From Phallus indusiatus (lineage: Eukaryota > Basidiomycota > Agaricomycetes > Phallales > Phallaceae): a stretch of 64,000 nt of DNA. Shown here one piece after another: positions 1 through 11,083 of the stretch. Where the stretch lies: contig JAQFWX010000056.1 in NCBI GenBank assembly GCA_027605045.1, positions 175,866 through 239,865 of the forward strand, written 5' to 3'. The notes beneath the pieces were generated by a model that searched no databases, was not told where the DNA came from, and worked only from the letters and a program-made list of their open reading frames with translations. The position numbers were made by a program, and so were the translations under genes. Every line of letters begins with the position of its first letter. The stretch's first letter is position 1.

Positions 1-2116
1 GATAATTTAATCATACCCGGTGGCCCATATAATGACATCAGCTTTCAACGTCGATTCATCTTCGAAAATCAGTTCTTCATGAGTGAGTTCTTTGATTGAC
101 CCAGATTTGATTTTGATCTTTTTATCAATGATCAGTTGGCTTGCCCCCACGTCTTTGAAGACCGTTCGTAAGATAGATTTGACGATGAACGATTGAATTC
201 GCTTACCAATGTAAAATCCACCTAATCGTTTCAAGGCTAGCGTCGCAAAACCCGCGCCATCAAATCCGTGGTTGACTTTGAATCCAGCATTCTCTAAATC
301 ATTATAAAAGGATCTACAGAAATAAGAACACTAGTCACCGGAAGAAATAAACCGCTTACTTGTGAGTCTCAATGACTCGTTTCATGCCAATCGTATGGAA
401 CTTCTTAGCAACGAGCAGTGGCATCGAGGATGCACGTCGATCCTTGATTTCTATTGGGACATCGTTTTCAATAGCGGCAGCTGACAGTTCATAAAGTTAT
501 GAAATTGAGAAAAGAACTTTTGAGAACGAAGTAATACTCACGTCCAAAGAATATTTTGACTCCCTCGGGGGATTTGATCACACACGTTGAGGTGCGTTGG
601 ACCTAGTCCAATTGATGAAATCCTTAGTTAATCATACACGAGAATTGAAACTTACCATTGTGACGTCAATGCCATTCAGACAATGATCTTTACATATATC
701 ATGAGCTGAATCGGACATTAATTGGTGATGAAGTGTTATAATTTGTAATAAATGGGCTAGATTAGTCGGCATACCTGCAGTGGCAGAACCAACGACAACG
801 ACCTTTTTTCCAACATGCTCATTAGGATTTTTATAGGAATACGCGTGTATCATTTTCCCTTTAAATTCATCCTGAAAGAAACTGGTAAGCAAAGAATTTG
901 ATTGACGCTCTCCAAAAAAAAATACCATTCCCGGGAGTTCAGGAGTATATGGAACACCTAGACCCGTCGCGGCTACAAGATATTTGGAACGAAAGACGCG
1001 CTTGCTCCCATCAGCTTTGGTTACATGAACCACCCACCGATCTTGCACCTCGTCCCTTTCGGCCTTCGTAACCGTGGTGGATGTCCAGATGTTCAGATCC
1101 AAAGCTTTGGCATACAAATCTAGCCAGTCAGCAAACTATTGAGGAACTATGAGCCAAAAAATGGGAGACATTTTTAACAATATCCGATAATACCTTTTGC
1201 GCAGGTGTTAACAAGGGCCAATCGGTCGGAAACCTAAGTAAAAAAGCTAAGAGTATCTGGATGGTCAGTTACAAGCTAGCACGAACGGGAAATATGGCAA
1301 TGATGCCAACCCTAGGGTCATCGTTATTGAGTAGGCAATGATGTCGATAACAGGAATCAGGAAAATAAACTCACAAGAAAAATCATGAAGGGTTAAAGTA
1401 TCATATCGGTTCCTCCAGCTATCACCTACTCTTGCATTTTCCTCGATGATCAGATATGGTATACCTTTAACCTTCAGTCTTGCCGCAACACAACAACCCG
1501 AATGCCCACTCCCAACGATAATAACAAGAGGATCTTCATTCTCAAACGCAATCTCTTTTTCGCGTTGTTGAACATAGTTTCCAAGCGAAAGTTTACGATT
1601 CGGGCCAACCTTGTCTGGGCATCCTTTGATCTGATCGAGATTAGTGTAAAGAGTGTAAATTTTCCATTCAACACCGTTATCGGAGGGAACTGGGATAAGA
1701 TTTGCGATTCCAGTGCAACTGCCTGCGGAGGTGTCGAAATCAAAGGGTATATGGAGCATGAGAAGTATGGGCACGGGCTGAATCTTGGTTGGCTGCAAGT
1801 CTCTGTGTTTCGAAAGACGGACGTTCGAAATTTGGATCTTTTCCAGACGGGTTTTGAGCATATCGCGGACGTTTTCTACTCTGAAGAAAGTGATGAATTC
1901 CCATGTACATGCGAGGAGGTCTCGCCAGACACATTCCGAGAAGAACAACGATGTAACTGATTCGACGTTGTTCGAGGAGATGGCGTCGGATAAGCTTCTA
2001 ATAAAGGAAGCTGCTATTTGCGGTAACTCTTCATCTGTTACGGTCATAGGATTCGTTATACCCAGCTTGGGAAGGAAGGGGAGAGTAACTTGATCATCTA
2101 TAGATGTTAATCCCAT
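1..2116 (-). CDS. Flavin-dependent monooxygenase (FMO/YUCCA-like), 3' end cut by window edge
   Basis: Predicted FAD/NADPH monooxygenase acting on small organic substrates. The first exon (from ATG at 2116) opens with an NTF2-like stretch and then shows a dinucleotide-binding motif GSGHSGCCVAARL followed by RVGDSWRNRYDTLTLHD, typical of FMO and Baeyer-Villiger relatives. Splicing joins short exons reading LPYFPFPTDWPLLTPAQK, FADWLDLYAKALDLNIW and a second Rossmann motif VVVVGSATA, which fits the NADPH-binding site (the usual GxGxxG is degenerate here). The ATGYD motif (WATGYD) sits at the left edge at about 7-24. Introns are 50-70 nt, GT-AG, for example about 1320-1378. An in-frame start also exists further upstream at 2233, but ATG 2116 fits the family better. 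I see no internal stop in the spliced reading. It lies in the same orientation as the permease and methyltransferase to its right. Substrate unknown. Confidence 0.85.
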
Positions 2117-2916
2117 ATCGGTTGAGTAGATATTGTGATGAGCGAGAAAGATACTAATTGTTTGCTCAAATAACGATTTAAATAGTGTCTCAGAACGAAC
2201 ACCGCTCAGCGGGAACATGAGCCCGTGCAACAAAATCCAGAATTAATCCTTTATTTAGCCTGCACGACGAGCATGTATACAGCTGCGGAGATATAGGAAC
2301 CCGTTCGCCTTCTTGTAAATTCATCATGCATTCTCGTCGTCGCCATGGACAGCGACAAAAGGGGCGTTGCATGCATTGAACCTCGGAGACGGCTTTGGGC
2401 GTGACCATGGGTCACAACTACCGTCCACCGGTCTAAAACACCGCGGCGCCGGGTGTCTTGTCGATGTCTATTGTTATCACCAAAGAAGTATTATTTGCTC
2501 TCCTTCGAGATGGCGATGGTTTCGTTATTGATGTCAATTTGGAGGATAGATGTTTCAAAGAAAAGTTTTTGGTATATGCTCATAAGTACCGACCATCAGC
2601 TCTGGGATGTAATTCCAGCGATCTCCAAGGACTCCAACTTGATTCCGAGGTCTTAGACATTCATAACTATGGACTTAATCATAAATGCTCATTAATGCGC
2701 ACCGGGCAAGTTCTAACCTAAGTTTGTCGCCAGGAGGTTTAAGCACAAACATTGCACAAACTGTCTTTCTTAGTGGTGTAAATCATCGTCAAACAGTTCA
2801 ACAAAATGTGCTAACATCAGGAGGAAAAGGCCATGTCCTACCACTATGTAGGCTACATATTAGCGTCTGTAGTCGTGTAGGATGTTCCGATCGGTTTATA
2901 TGGCGTTACTATTTTT
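2117..2916. other. Intergenic region, no gene supported
   Basis: About 800 bp between the start of the monooxygenase gene and the stop of the permease gene. It contains a few short ORFs on both strands with no recognisable motif or coherent splice structure. It must hold the promoter of the monooxygenase gene and the 3' end of the permease gene. No repeat was noticed. Confidence 0.4.
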
Positions 2917-5329
2917 TCACGGATTTGCGCCTTTTTCAGTTTCCAGGGCTACTTCCAAGGTAGAGTCCTCGGAAAAAGCGGATCGGGGTGGTCCCTTGTA
3001 CACCTTCCTTCCATGGATGATATACCATCCTGCACTGAGAATCATGAAGCCTACAAAAACGACACTCGCATAATCTAGGATAGAAGCTATCAAGACTGGA
3101 GAAGCAATGGAAATTTAAAAAGAACAGATTACTCATATCGCCTGTTTCAACTGGGATGGCCGCAGGCATGCAAAATAGAACGATGAAAAACATAACCCAT
3201 GCAAGAGCGACCACATTCGCGATAGCGCCGATTGTTCCCCAATAATACTTTGCCTTCGCAACTTCTTTCCGCCCGTCGAAAAGACTTGCACCGACTGGTA
3301 AGACATATGACACACCTAAACAGATGGTTCCAACACCAGAAAATGCATTGAATGCGGCCGTAGAACCTGAGATAAGAAAAATCACGGTAATTGATGATAG
3401 GTCATGTACATATATATACTAAGAAAAAAACATACCGAGGTAAATTAATCCAAGAAGCATTTGAATGATGGTTGACAGAAGAAGGGCATTAAGTGGAATA
3501 TCAAGACGCTTATGAACTTCGGCGAAATATCGCGAGCCAGGTATCGCGTTATCGCGCGCGAATGCCCATGTAGCTCTCGACGCAGCAGTAGAAATACTGA
3601 TGGCACAGAATACGGAGATCCCAATTACTGAGGAACGTTAGATTTACCTGATCTAGATAAAATTTGGTCGATTAAACGTACATAGGAAAAACAGACCAAA
3701 ACCTCCGCCGCGGGAACCTGTAACTAGTTGGAACATAAGGGGAACAGGAAGCCCGGACGGGACTACAAAAAAAGTCTATGTCAAGTTTGACGGCATAAAG
3801 AAAGAAATTTTTTTAACGAACCGGCGAGAAGCGTGGCAATATCTGGCAAGGTAAACACTATCGGTAAAAGGTATACCAAACCAGATACAGTCCCAACAAG
3901 GACCGAGTATACCATTGCTCGAGGAACTTGGACATCTGGATTTTCAACTTCCTCGGCCATACTTGCTATCATCCCAATTGCGGCATATGTATATGCAGGA
4001 GGAAGGAGGCCGATGAAAAAGCTAAATCCCTCTGGCCACCCGGACAAGGATCCGTCATATTTCCCTAACGCGAACGCGGCTGTGTGCCGCCCTTGCTTGG
4101 CCGTGGCAGAAAGCGTAATCAGAATGATTATAATGCTAAGGTAATTAAAATAGTGACAATATTGTTTGAAAGGGCTAGGACCGACCTGAGTCCTGTCCAC
4201 CATGCGCAAATGGTCTGATCGTATCTCCGCAGTGAGCAATTGAATGTCAAAGGTAAAACCATTGTGGCAGTACTCACATCAATCAAAGGCAAAAAATCGT
4301 TCCCAAACATACAAACTGACATCGTGAACAATGTAACTCCCCAAAATATCAATACCACTTGATAGGGCTGAATATCCCACTCAGGATGGTAAATCTGGGC
4401 GGCAGCGACTATGAACAGAGCCACGCCTATGTTTCAAAAGGGATCTAAAAAGATATCGAATCTGATGAAATTGAACTTCCTTACCAAAATTAACTGAAAG
4501 AGCAATCGTCCAATTTCCAGACAATGAAATCCAGCCTGGAAGAAGAATTATTCATTTAATGCTTTGGAAGTTGAAACGTCTGAAGGAATACCTGTGATCC
4601 AGGATAAAACGACCTTGTACTTCGGCGGCGCGAGCTGATAAGCCCAGTCTGTAAGTGGGTCAGCAAACGAGAAACCATCATACTGAGTGTTAGCTCACAG
4701 TAAGGCCCCGCGGAAGTGGGATACCTTGACGTAATTTCTCCCAAAGACAAAGCTAGACACTCGACGACCGCAGAAATTAAGACAAACCCCTGCGATTTCT
4801 TAGCAAGACGGTTATTTCAGTTGATCGCCAAATTACCCAGATAATTGTTGCAGGCTTTAAGGATACGATGTACATAAGAAATCAGATGATGACCATGTAT
4901 GAGCTAGAAACAACCTACTCCGCCTCCAATAAGACTGGTTGCAATTGGTGCCGAGAGCCCGTAAGCTTTTTACATACGTTATGAGCAGCGACAGGTAGGA
5001 GATCCATGAGTCGACTTACGAACCGCCATGATTGCTACGTGTGTCGATGACATGTTTGGTGAAAGTATTATTAATAAGCATCACATTGAAGTCACCTAAA
5101 GACACTAAAAAAACATCTTTAATACCAATTAAAACATAAATTGGTTATAAGCATTACTGAATAGTATATGGAATAACCCGCGGTTCTGAGAGAGTCTCAA
5201 TCGTCTGAGTTCGTCTGATTGTACTGTGAGATATGTTAGGCTTACCCTAGACAATTCCTGATTATAACCCAAGGCCTTTAGGCCTTCAGTTACCTTTTCC
5301 TCGCCATGATAAGGATAAGTCGAAGACAT
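2917..5329 (-). CDS. Amino-acid/GABA-type permease (APC superfamily)
   Basis: Multi-spanning plasma- or vacuolar-membrane transporter expected to import amino acids, GABA or a related amine. From ATG 5329 the reading MSSTYPYHGEEKVTEG leads through short exons to AIMAVPYGLSAPIATSLIGGG (about 5030-4920), the consensus glycine-rich segment of fungal APC permeases, then SLGEITSRYPTSAGPYCELT (about 4745-4690), another family hallmark. Several hydrophobic segments follow, for example GFSFFIGLLPPAYTYAAIG and MAEEVENPDVQVPRAMVYS. The last exon ends LDYASVVFVGFMILSAGW...YKGPPRSAF and stops at 2917. The N-terminal exon between 5240 and 5050 is the least certain part, and the family core starts near 5030. 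At least eight short introns. The neighbouring monooxygenase and methyltransferase are on the same strand. Transported substrate cannot be told from sequence. Confidence 0.85.
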
Positions 5330-6052
5330 GGTAAGAAAAGAGAGGGAAAGTTGGCACCCACGGGATGCGAAATGCCCTTTTGGCAATAAGTGGTGGCTTC
5401 CTGATATTAATACGCCTTTGAGCTCTCTTTAATTTTATTCAGTCATACCCGAACTCCGCCGATATTTTATTGGACCGACTGCCTTCTTGACGAATTGAAA
5501 TTTGATTGGATTACATTCACACTGCAATTCACACCAGCTTTTGCCTTCTGGGGATGTCGGAGCTCAATTTTGAGATTCTGTGAGATTCATAGTATTCCTT
5601 CTTAATGATTTAATTCGGTCAGTATGTGCACTAGCGTGAATGTCAATAACACTGACGGAGTTAATAGTGAGCTGAAGCTCAGTGGTTTTTCACGTAGCAT
5701 CGGCGTTACAAAATTAAAGCACCATCCTTTTTGCTCTGGCACACTTTCGTTGAGCCTGTCTGGTTAGATGAATATTGCGTATTACGTAAAGACAGGAAAG
5801 GGAATTAAAAGCTTTGCACGATATCGTCATGCCCCCACGTGTTTTTCTGCAAGTTCCATCGTCAAAGCGGTCCGAGTAGAGCGGAGTCTAGATCCTGAGC
5901 CTGAAGGCTTAGTTCAGTTTAATCAAGTCACGACGGTCTTCATCGCGCACTCAGTATTAGTGTATTAGTGTACGTGGCTTATGCCTTAAAGATTGTTCAT
6001 ATAGCTAGAGACTATTGACCAGTGTCCAAAACGATACAATTAGCGTCAAGTC
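5330..6052. other. Intergenic region, no gene supported
   Basis: About 720 bp between the permease start and the methyltransferase stop. AT-rich just upstream of the permease start, with no recognisable ORF, RNA gene or repeat. Likely holds the permease promoter. Confidence 0.4.
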
Positions 6053-7284
6053 TTAATCTACCTTTCGCGACCATGTGAAATATATGTCATAATAAATGTC
6101 ATTTGCAGGGTCATCCAGATCCTGTGTTAATTCTTCTCTAGAAATTCCGAATTGAGGCGATGAACCGATACCAAAGAGAAGAGAACGTCTTAAAGCTGCT
6201 GACAATTCACGTAAAGCGGGTTCTAAGAATTTCATGGTTATATGCGAGAGTGAAGTAAAATTATAGCGTGAATTACCCAAAGTCTCATCTCGGTAACGAG
6301 ATATAGGAACGGATATTTTTTTAACGTTAACCTCCACGAGCTGGGGAAAAGACCCGAGGACATTTGATAATTCTTGGCCTATGTTTGGTGAACCACCTGT
6401 GGACGCTATCAAATCCGCTCTTCCTTGGAAAAACCTATGTAAACGTGAAGGCAGCGTGTTGCGAATTCCACGAGGAGTCATTACTACATCGGTTACAAGG
6501 AGCCACCCTCCAGGCTTCAGCAATTCGATGGTTCTCTCTAGGGTCACCCTGTAGTTCGGTAGCTAAAAAAGACACAAATTAATATGGGAAGGGAAAGTAA
6601 AGTAATTACGTCTACGCACGTGTATGAGTACCAGTCTAGTATGAATAACGTTGAAACTTGCGGCTTTCAATTGTCCCGGAAAAGGTTCACATAAATTTAC
6701 TTCCATGTAATCGAGGTTCCGTGGGAGTTTCCTAAGAAATGAGATTATCCAACAACATTCAGATAACGCTTGCTGGAAAATAAACCTATTTGGACGAGCA
6801 ATGATGTCCACTGCTACCACGGTCGCCTTCGGAAACGTTTGAGCGGCCTGAATAGCCCAAGCTGCGCTTCCAGTTCTAGATGAGGATGAATACCCAGGTT
6901 TCAATAATGTCTTCCGAGAACGTACCCCATATCTAGTATCAATTTCGGAGCCTCGAGTGTAAGAAACGACAGAGCCCCGTTCTGTATTCCTTTGATGGCA
7001 TTATGTATGTCATCTAGTCTATGGGCAGCGTCAGTTGTGTCTTTGATTCAGAGCACGAGTTTTGGACCTCTTATATTCCGCGTCTGTTCCTGCCACCCCC
7101 TTAAAAGAAAACAGTTAAAAGGTAGGTAATTGAGGGAATTGGAAAGTATGCGCACAGATTGAAGATACGTTGTATTGGGGATGTCCAACCCAGCACGCTC
7201 CGGCCTCGACGCTTGTTTACGTCTGAAGAAGGCATTAATTAGCCAATAAGCCTGCTCTTTGAGCGGTGTTACAGGACTAGCCAT
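6053..7284 (-). CDS. Class I SAM-dependent methyltransferase
   Basis: Predicted to transfer a methyl group from S-adenosylmethionine to an unknown acceptor. Start ATG at 7284 (MASPVTPLKEQAYWLINAFF). Splicing of five short introns gives EYKRLDDIHNAIKGIQNG, then motif I APKLILDMGTGSAAWAIQAA, the acidic end of strand 2 in VVAVDI, a motif II region FNVIHTRLVLIHL, and motif III RTIELLKPGGWLLVTDV. The C-terminal exon ends FTWSRKVD before the stop at 6053. One intron of about 49 nt (about 7046-6998) removes an apparent in-frame TGA, so the gene reads through intact. Length (about 300 aa) fits fungal methyltransferases of the UbiE/LaeA-like superfamily, but no specific member is identifiable. It sits next to an oxidase and a transporter on the same strand, which could indicate a small tailoring cluster. 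Confidence 0.8.
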
Positions 7285-9472
7285 GATGGTGAACGGGCCA
7301 AAAGATGAGAGAAAAGGGGAGCTTGTGGCATCTCTTAAAAGCAAAGCAGGGACGAGTACTACTTTTGAGAGGTTAATCTACGAAAAGATGAAGATCCTGA
7401 TTTCGAAATTTAACCTGAATGGCTTACCTGGCTTTTCGGTGGGGGCACCTCATGTGGACAGCACACTTACTGGAAGTGTTAGAAAGTAACGTAATTATCT
7501 CTCAAGGATGCCCAATTTATTGTGATCACTCATCCAGTCTCAAAGCCACGAGCATTCGAAGACGAATATCGTCCATAACGGGTAAGGATGGTATATTTCT
7601 GGCGTTCCGAAGTGCCAACCGGGAGACCAGGCCACAACGAATTTGGTTCCTACTGATGGGCCTAACAGCGACCTTGATACATATTACATTAAATAGCCGG
7701 CCGGAACATTCGAAGAAAGAGGGAAGGTGTGAAGTCATCATGCTGGCAGAATAATCTTCCATCTGCTTATGGAAGCTAAAACGAAAATTAAGGAGCATGT
7801 TCTCAATGACCCTGTATGAAAATGTATTGAGATAGTGGTATATAGATTCTTGGTACTTGCTTTAAACCGAATTGGTCAGGAGTCTACGGAAAATCGGCGA
7901 GAATGATCCAAAGTAACACTGACTTGAGCAGAGTTCCGCGCTATACAATCAAACCTTGAAGACTTGATTTAAACTTGCCCCAGCTGCTCGCGTCGTGCAG
8001 AAACCAGTCTAGGCAAGTGACGGCGACGCGGTCACATACGGCATGGTATGCCAATACCGAACGGCAAGCTCCAACCAAGTGGACATGCGATGTGATCTTG
8101 TCTCAGTTCCTCTTTCTTCGTACCACGTTTTTGGTATGCCATTCAAATGCCAGATATCGCACCGTGCATCTTGCATCTCTTGAGGTTGACTCATAGATTC
8201 TTTAGCACGTTGTCGATCACGATCCTTTTCCGCTGTCAACTTTCCAGTGAACTGCTTGCCAGGCTCCAGTAATTATTAGTCGGGCTCTGGCTTGGAAAGT
8301 ACGCAACTAATGAGCGATTAAGCTGCAAGTAATAATCTTCAACGTGTTCATATCAAATTGTAAGATACATATTCATATCAGCTTACGTTTTTTTGCTGAA
8401 GGCTAACTTGATATAGACCTTCCAAGTGCCAAATGAAAACCAGTCACCAAGTACGAGAGTTTTTTAATTTCATTTTCGGTCGAGAAGCTGTGTCGTTACC
8501 ATTGACAAGATATTTTCAATGCTAGTCAGGACGGTTCTATATAAATTGGCTCCACTTCGTTTTCACTTTCTGACATATGCTACTATCCAGACCTCGAAAA
8601 CTGAGACCTTCTGGTGGGAATTTTGCAGCCAACTCCCGTGAAGATCCTTAGACTTCGATGTTCTGATTGTCCGGTGATTTTTGAGAGGTTCGGGACGAGA
8701 AATGTCCGCCTGTCAAATATGTGATGAAAGAGTAAGAATTACTATGTAAACGTTTTCTCGACCTCGCTAGACCGTCGTGCATGATGCACCATGCTCCGAC
8801 ATCTCGGAACTGTTTTGGCAATCTCCTATAAACAGCTTTTTGTCAGCATACGCCCAAACGTCTGACACGAATCGTTATTTTTATCGGTACGCATGTATAG
8901 TAAACAGGCTCTCGTGACCATTCATAGACTGAAAAGAGAATCAGGGGGGGTTGTGCGTTCAATTTTTAGACCTCAAGATAACAACGAAGATCGTCTCCCC
9001 GCCGACGTCAAACATTTGTGTCGTAAATCGCGCGCGGACCGGAGTTGCCAATTCCGAGACTCTGAAGTGATAATTGTTACCGGTTTGGATGACTAGAGCC
9101 GGCACCGGTCACTTATGACGCTTACTTCCTTTCTGAACGGCTTGGATTTTTGTCGACTGTAAATATTTCATTAATAAAATATTCGTGATATGGTGCAAGA
9201 TCCCTAAAGTCAGCTATTTCGATCGTTTTGATTATGCTTCTCATGGCTCATGGCTCTCTGATTCGTCGTACGGACTAGCCAAAATGTGGGAGTGCTCGCC
9301 AGGAGTAGTGAAAGTTCGAAACCAAGGCGGCGGATCCCTGCACCTGCTACCATGAGCGTAATAGGCACTGAGCAAAGGTGTATTATATAAGAATCAATTA
9401 CAAAAAAGCATCATTAACATGATGAAAAACTCTGAGAAACTTGGCCTGTAAGCAACATATGTATAAGAAAAA
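7285..9472. other. Long gene-poor stretch
   Basis: About 2.2 kb in which I support no gene. A minus-strand stretch near 7526-7680 reads RLALRNARNIPSLPVMDDIR, which looks protein-like, but I could not build exons around it. The rest is short ORFs in all frames. No tandem repeat, transposon end or RNA gene was recognised. Confidence 0.35.
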
Positions 9473-10111
9473 TTACGGAAGACGATTGGATAGAGACTGC
9501 GTCAGGACACTTAAAGCACTTCGAGCGCTTCTTTTTTCAAAGTCAGTTTGGACACCAGGTGAATGACATGGTAGAGCCCTGCTGGTGCAGGGAACGTCAG
9601 CACATTCCCCTCTCCAAGCTTGCTTCCAATTTGTTTCAAGGCATAACTGTACACTTGCCTTTTATTCGCATAGAAGTATGCGACTTCAAGTTGTACCGCT
9701 TAGTCTCTCCGTTAAAACTCACCGTCGCGACGTGATCTGACCCTCACCTTCCCTTATCGCGAGATCCAGCGGCCATCTAGTCATAGGCCCAGATAGAGCT
9801 TGGAAATCGATCCAACGGATGCTATTTCGCTCGCTCTCATTTCAAAATTCACAACTTCAGAGCAGTGAGTTACATCACTATATCGTGGAAGATGACTTGC
9901 TCTGAAAGTGAAGATGGTGTACACAAAAGGAGGACGACGAAACGTCAGAGGGAGAGGGAGAAGAGAATTTCAAAAGCCTGGGCTTTGGGTGTATATGAAG
10001 ACCTACCAAAAGAAAACGAGTGAAGTTATCAGCAAAAGTACGCAGCCTTTTATGATTCTTCGTGCTTGCTTAAGCTCACTTGTATGGAAGAATCTTGATG
10101 GATGGGAACAT
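9473..10111 (-). CDS. Unrecognised small gene, exon structure tentative
   Basis: A weak candidate. Two minus-strand segments read like coding exons once a 44-nt and a ~64-nt GT-AG intron are removed: SIRWIDFQALSGPMTRWPLD followed by LAIREGEGQITSRR (about 9830-9720), then QVYSYALKQIGSKLGEGNVL and TFPAPAGLYHVIHLVSKL (about 9655-9530), stopping at 9473. A TATAAA-like box lies near 10154 and an ATG at 10111, but the 5' exon reaches a TGA in the most obvious frame, so the start is unresolved. I do not recognise the family. It could equally be a decayed gene. Confidence 0.3.
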
Positions 10112-11083
10112 TGAATATCGATTGGACAGCAAGGTCTTCACCGTATAACCAACCTTTATAAAGGCAAAATATTCGTGTGCGAGCGAAGGTCTTTCTGGTA
10201 TTTCAAGTACGCAAGCTTCTTACACGTGTAACTCTTCATCTTAATATAACTCCATCTACTCGCAGAGAGACATCGAAACTGTTGCATCTCAATCAGCCAA
10301 GGATCTGACACGTCTTGTGCAACAGACCAGCGGGTCCTAACCTCGGAATGCAACCAAGCAAAAGCTTTGCAAGACTGCGCAACTGAGAACGCCACCTTAC
10401 AAACGACGTGGTGTGGCGAGCGAGATACAGCAATTCACAGAACAAAATTGGGGGTTAGGCGTTTCAAAATATGTGCTTTGAAATGATTTGTCTCTCTCCA
10501 TGTGGGACGGTGTAGCGTACTTGGGTTTTGAAGACAATGAGGTTCGTTATCCATGAGCGTTGAGCGCTGAAGCTTATTTTGCTCAAAGGAACTATACCTG
10601 AGCGGGAAAGCATCATTCCATGCAACCTGTGAAGCGAATTAGGGACAAGAAGCAACTGTTTGGCGGCGAGAAGACAGCTGCAGCACTGGCGCTTCTCTTC
10701 ACTACGGACAGACATGAACAACCTTTAGTTGTTCTATCCGTCTCATTTCTTCGTGTTGGACGAATTGATGCTGCTCTAAACAATACCAATGTTGCAAAAA
10801 CTTACATCCGAAATTATACTTCCAACGAACTTCCGTTCATCGTCATCCATCTAGGAGGATCGTTGTACGAAAAGGGGACTCTCTTATCGGAGTATATCGT
10901 CGTCAACGTTAAACGTTAAACGTATGAAACGCAAGATGATCAATCCATTTGGGAGAGGATAAAAATCAAGATGTATTGATGTATAATAATGAAAATTAGA
11001 TGTGCTAATAGTACTTGCAAATAATGACTCGTGACAATGCGATTAGTAATAAACGTTAAAATGCTTAATATATGTAAAAGAAT
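10112..11083. other. Intergenic region with coding-like traces
   Basis: About 970 bp. On the minus strand, 10395-10290 reads VAQSCKAFAWLHSEVRTRWS, reminiscent of the start of a fungal F-box protein. 10640-10440 reads WNDAFPLR and then LHRPTWRETNHFKAHILKRL before a stop. I could not join these into one gene. They may be remnants of an F-box gene. Otherwise AT-rich sequence leading to the 3' end of the next gene. Confidence 0.25.

Noticed and set aside
6995..7050. Apparent in-frame stop in the methyltransferase
   Set aside because: A ~49-nt GT-AG intron removes it and joins EYKR to LDDIHN in frame.
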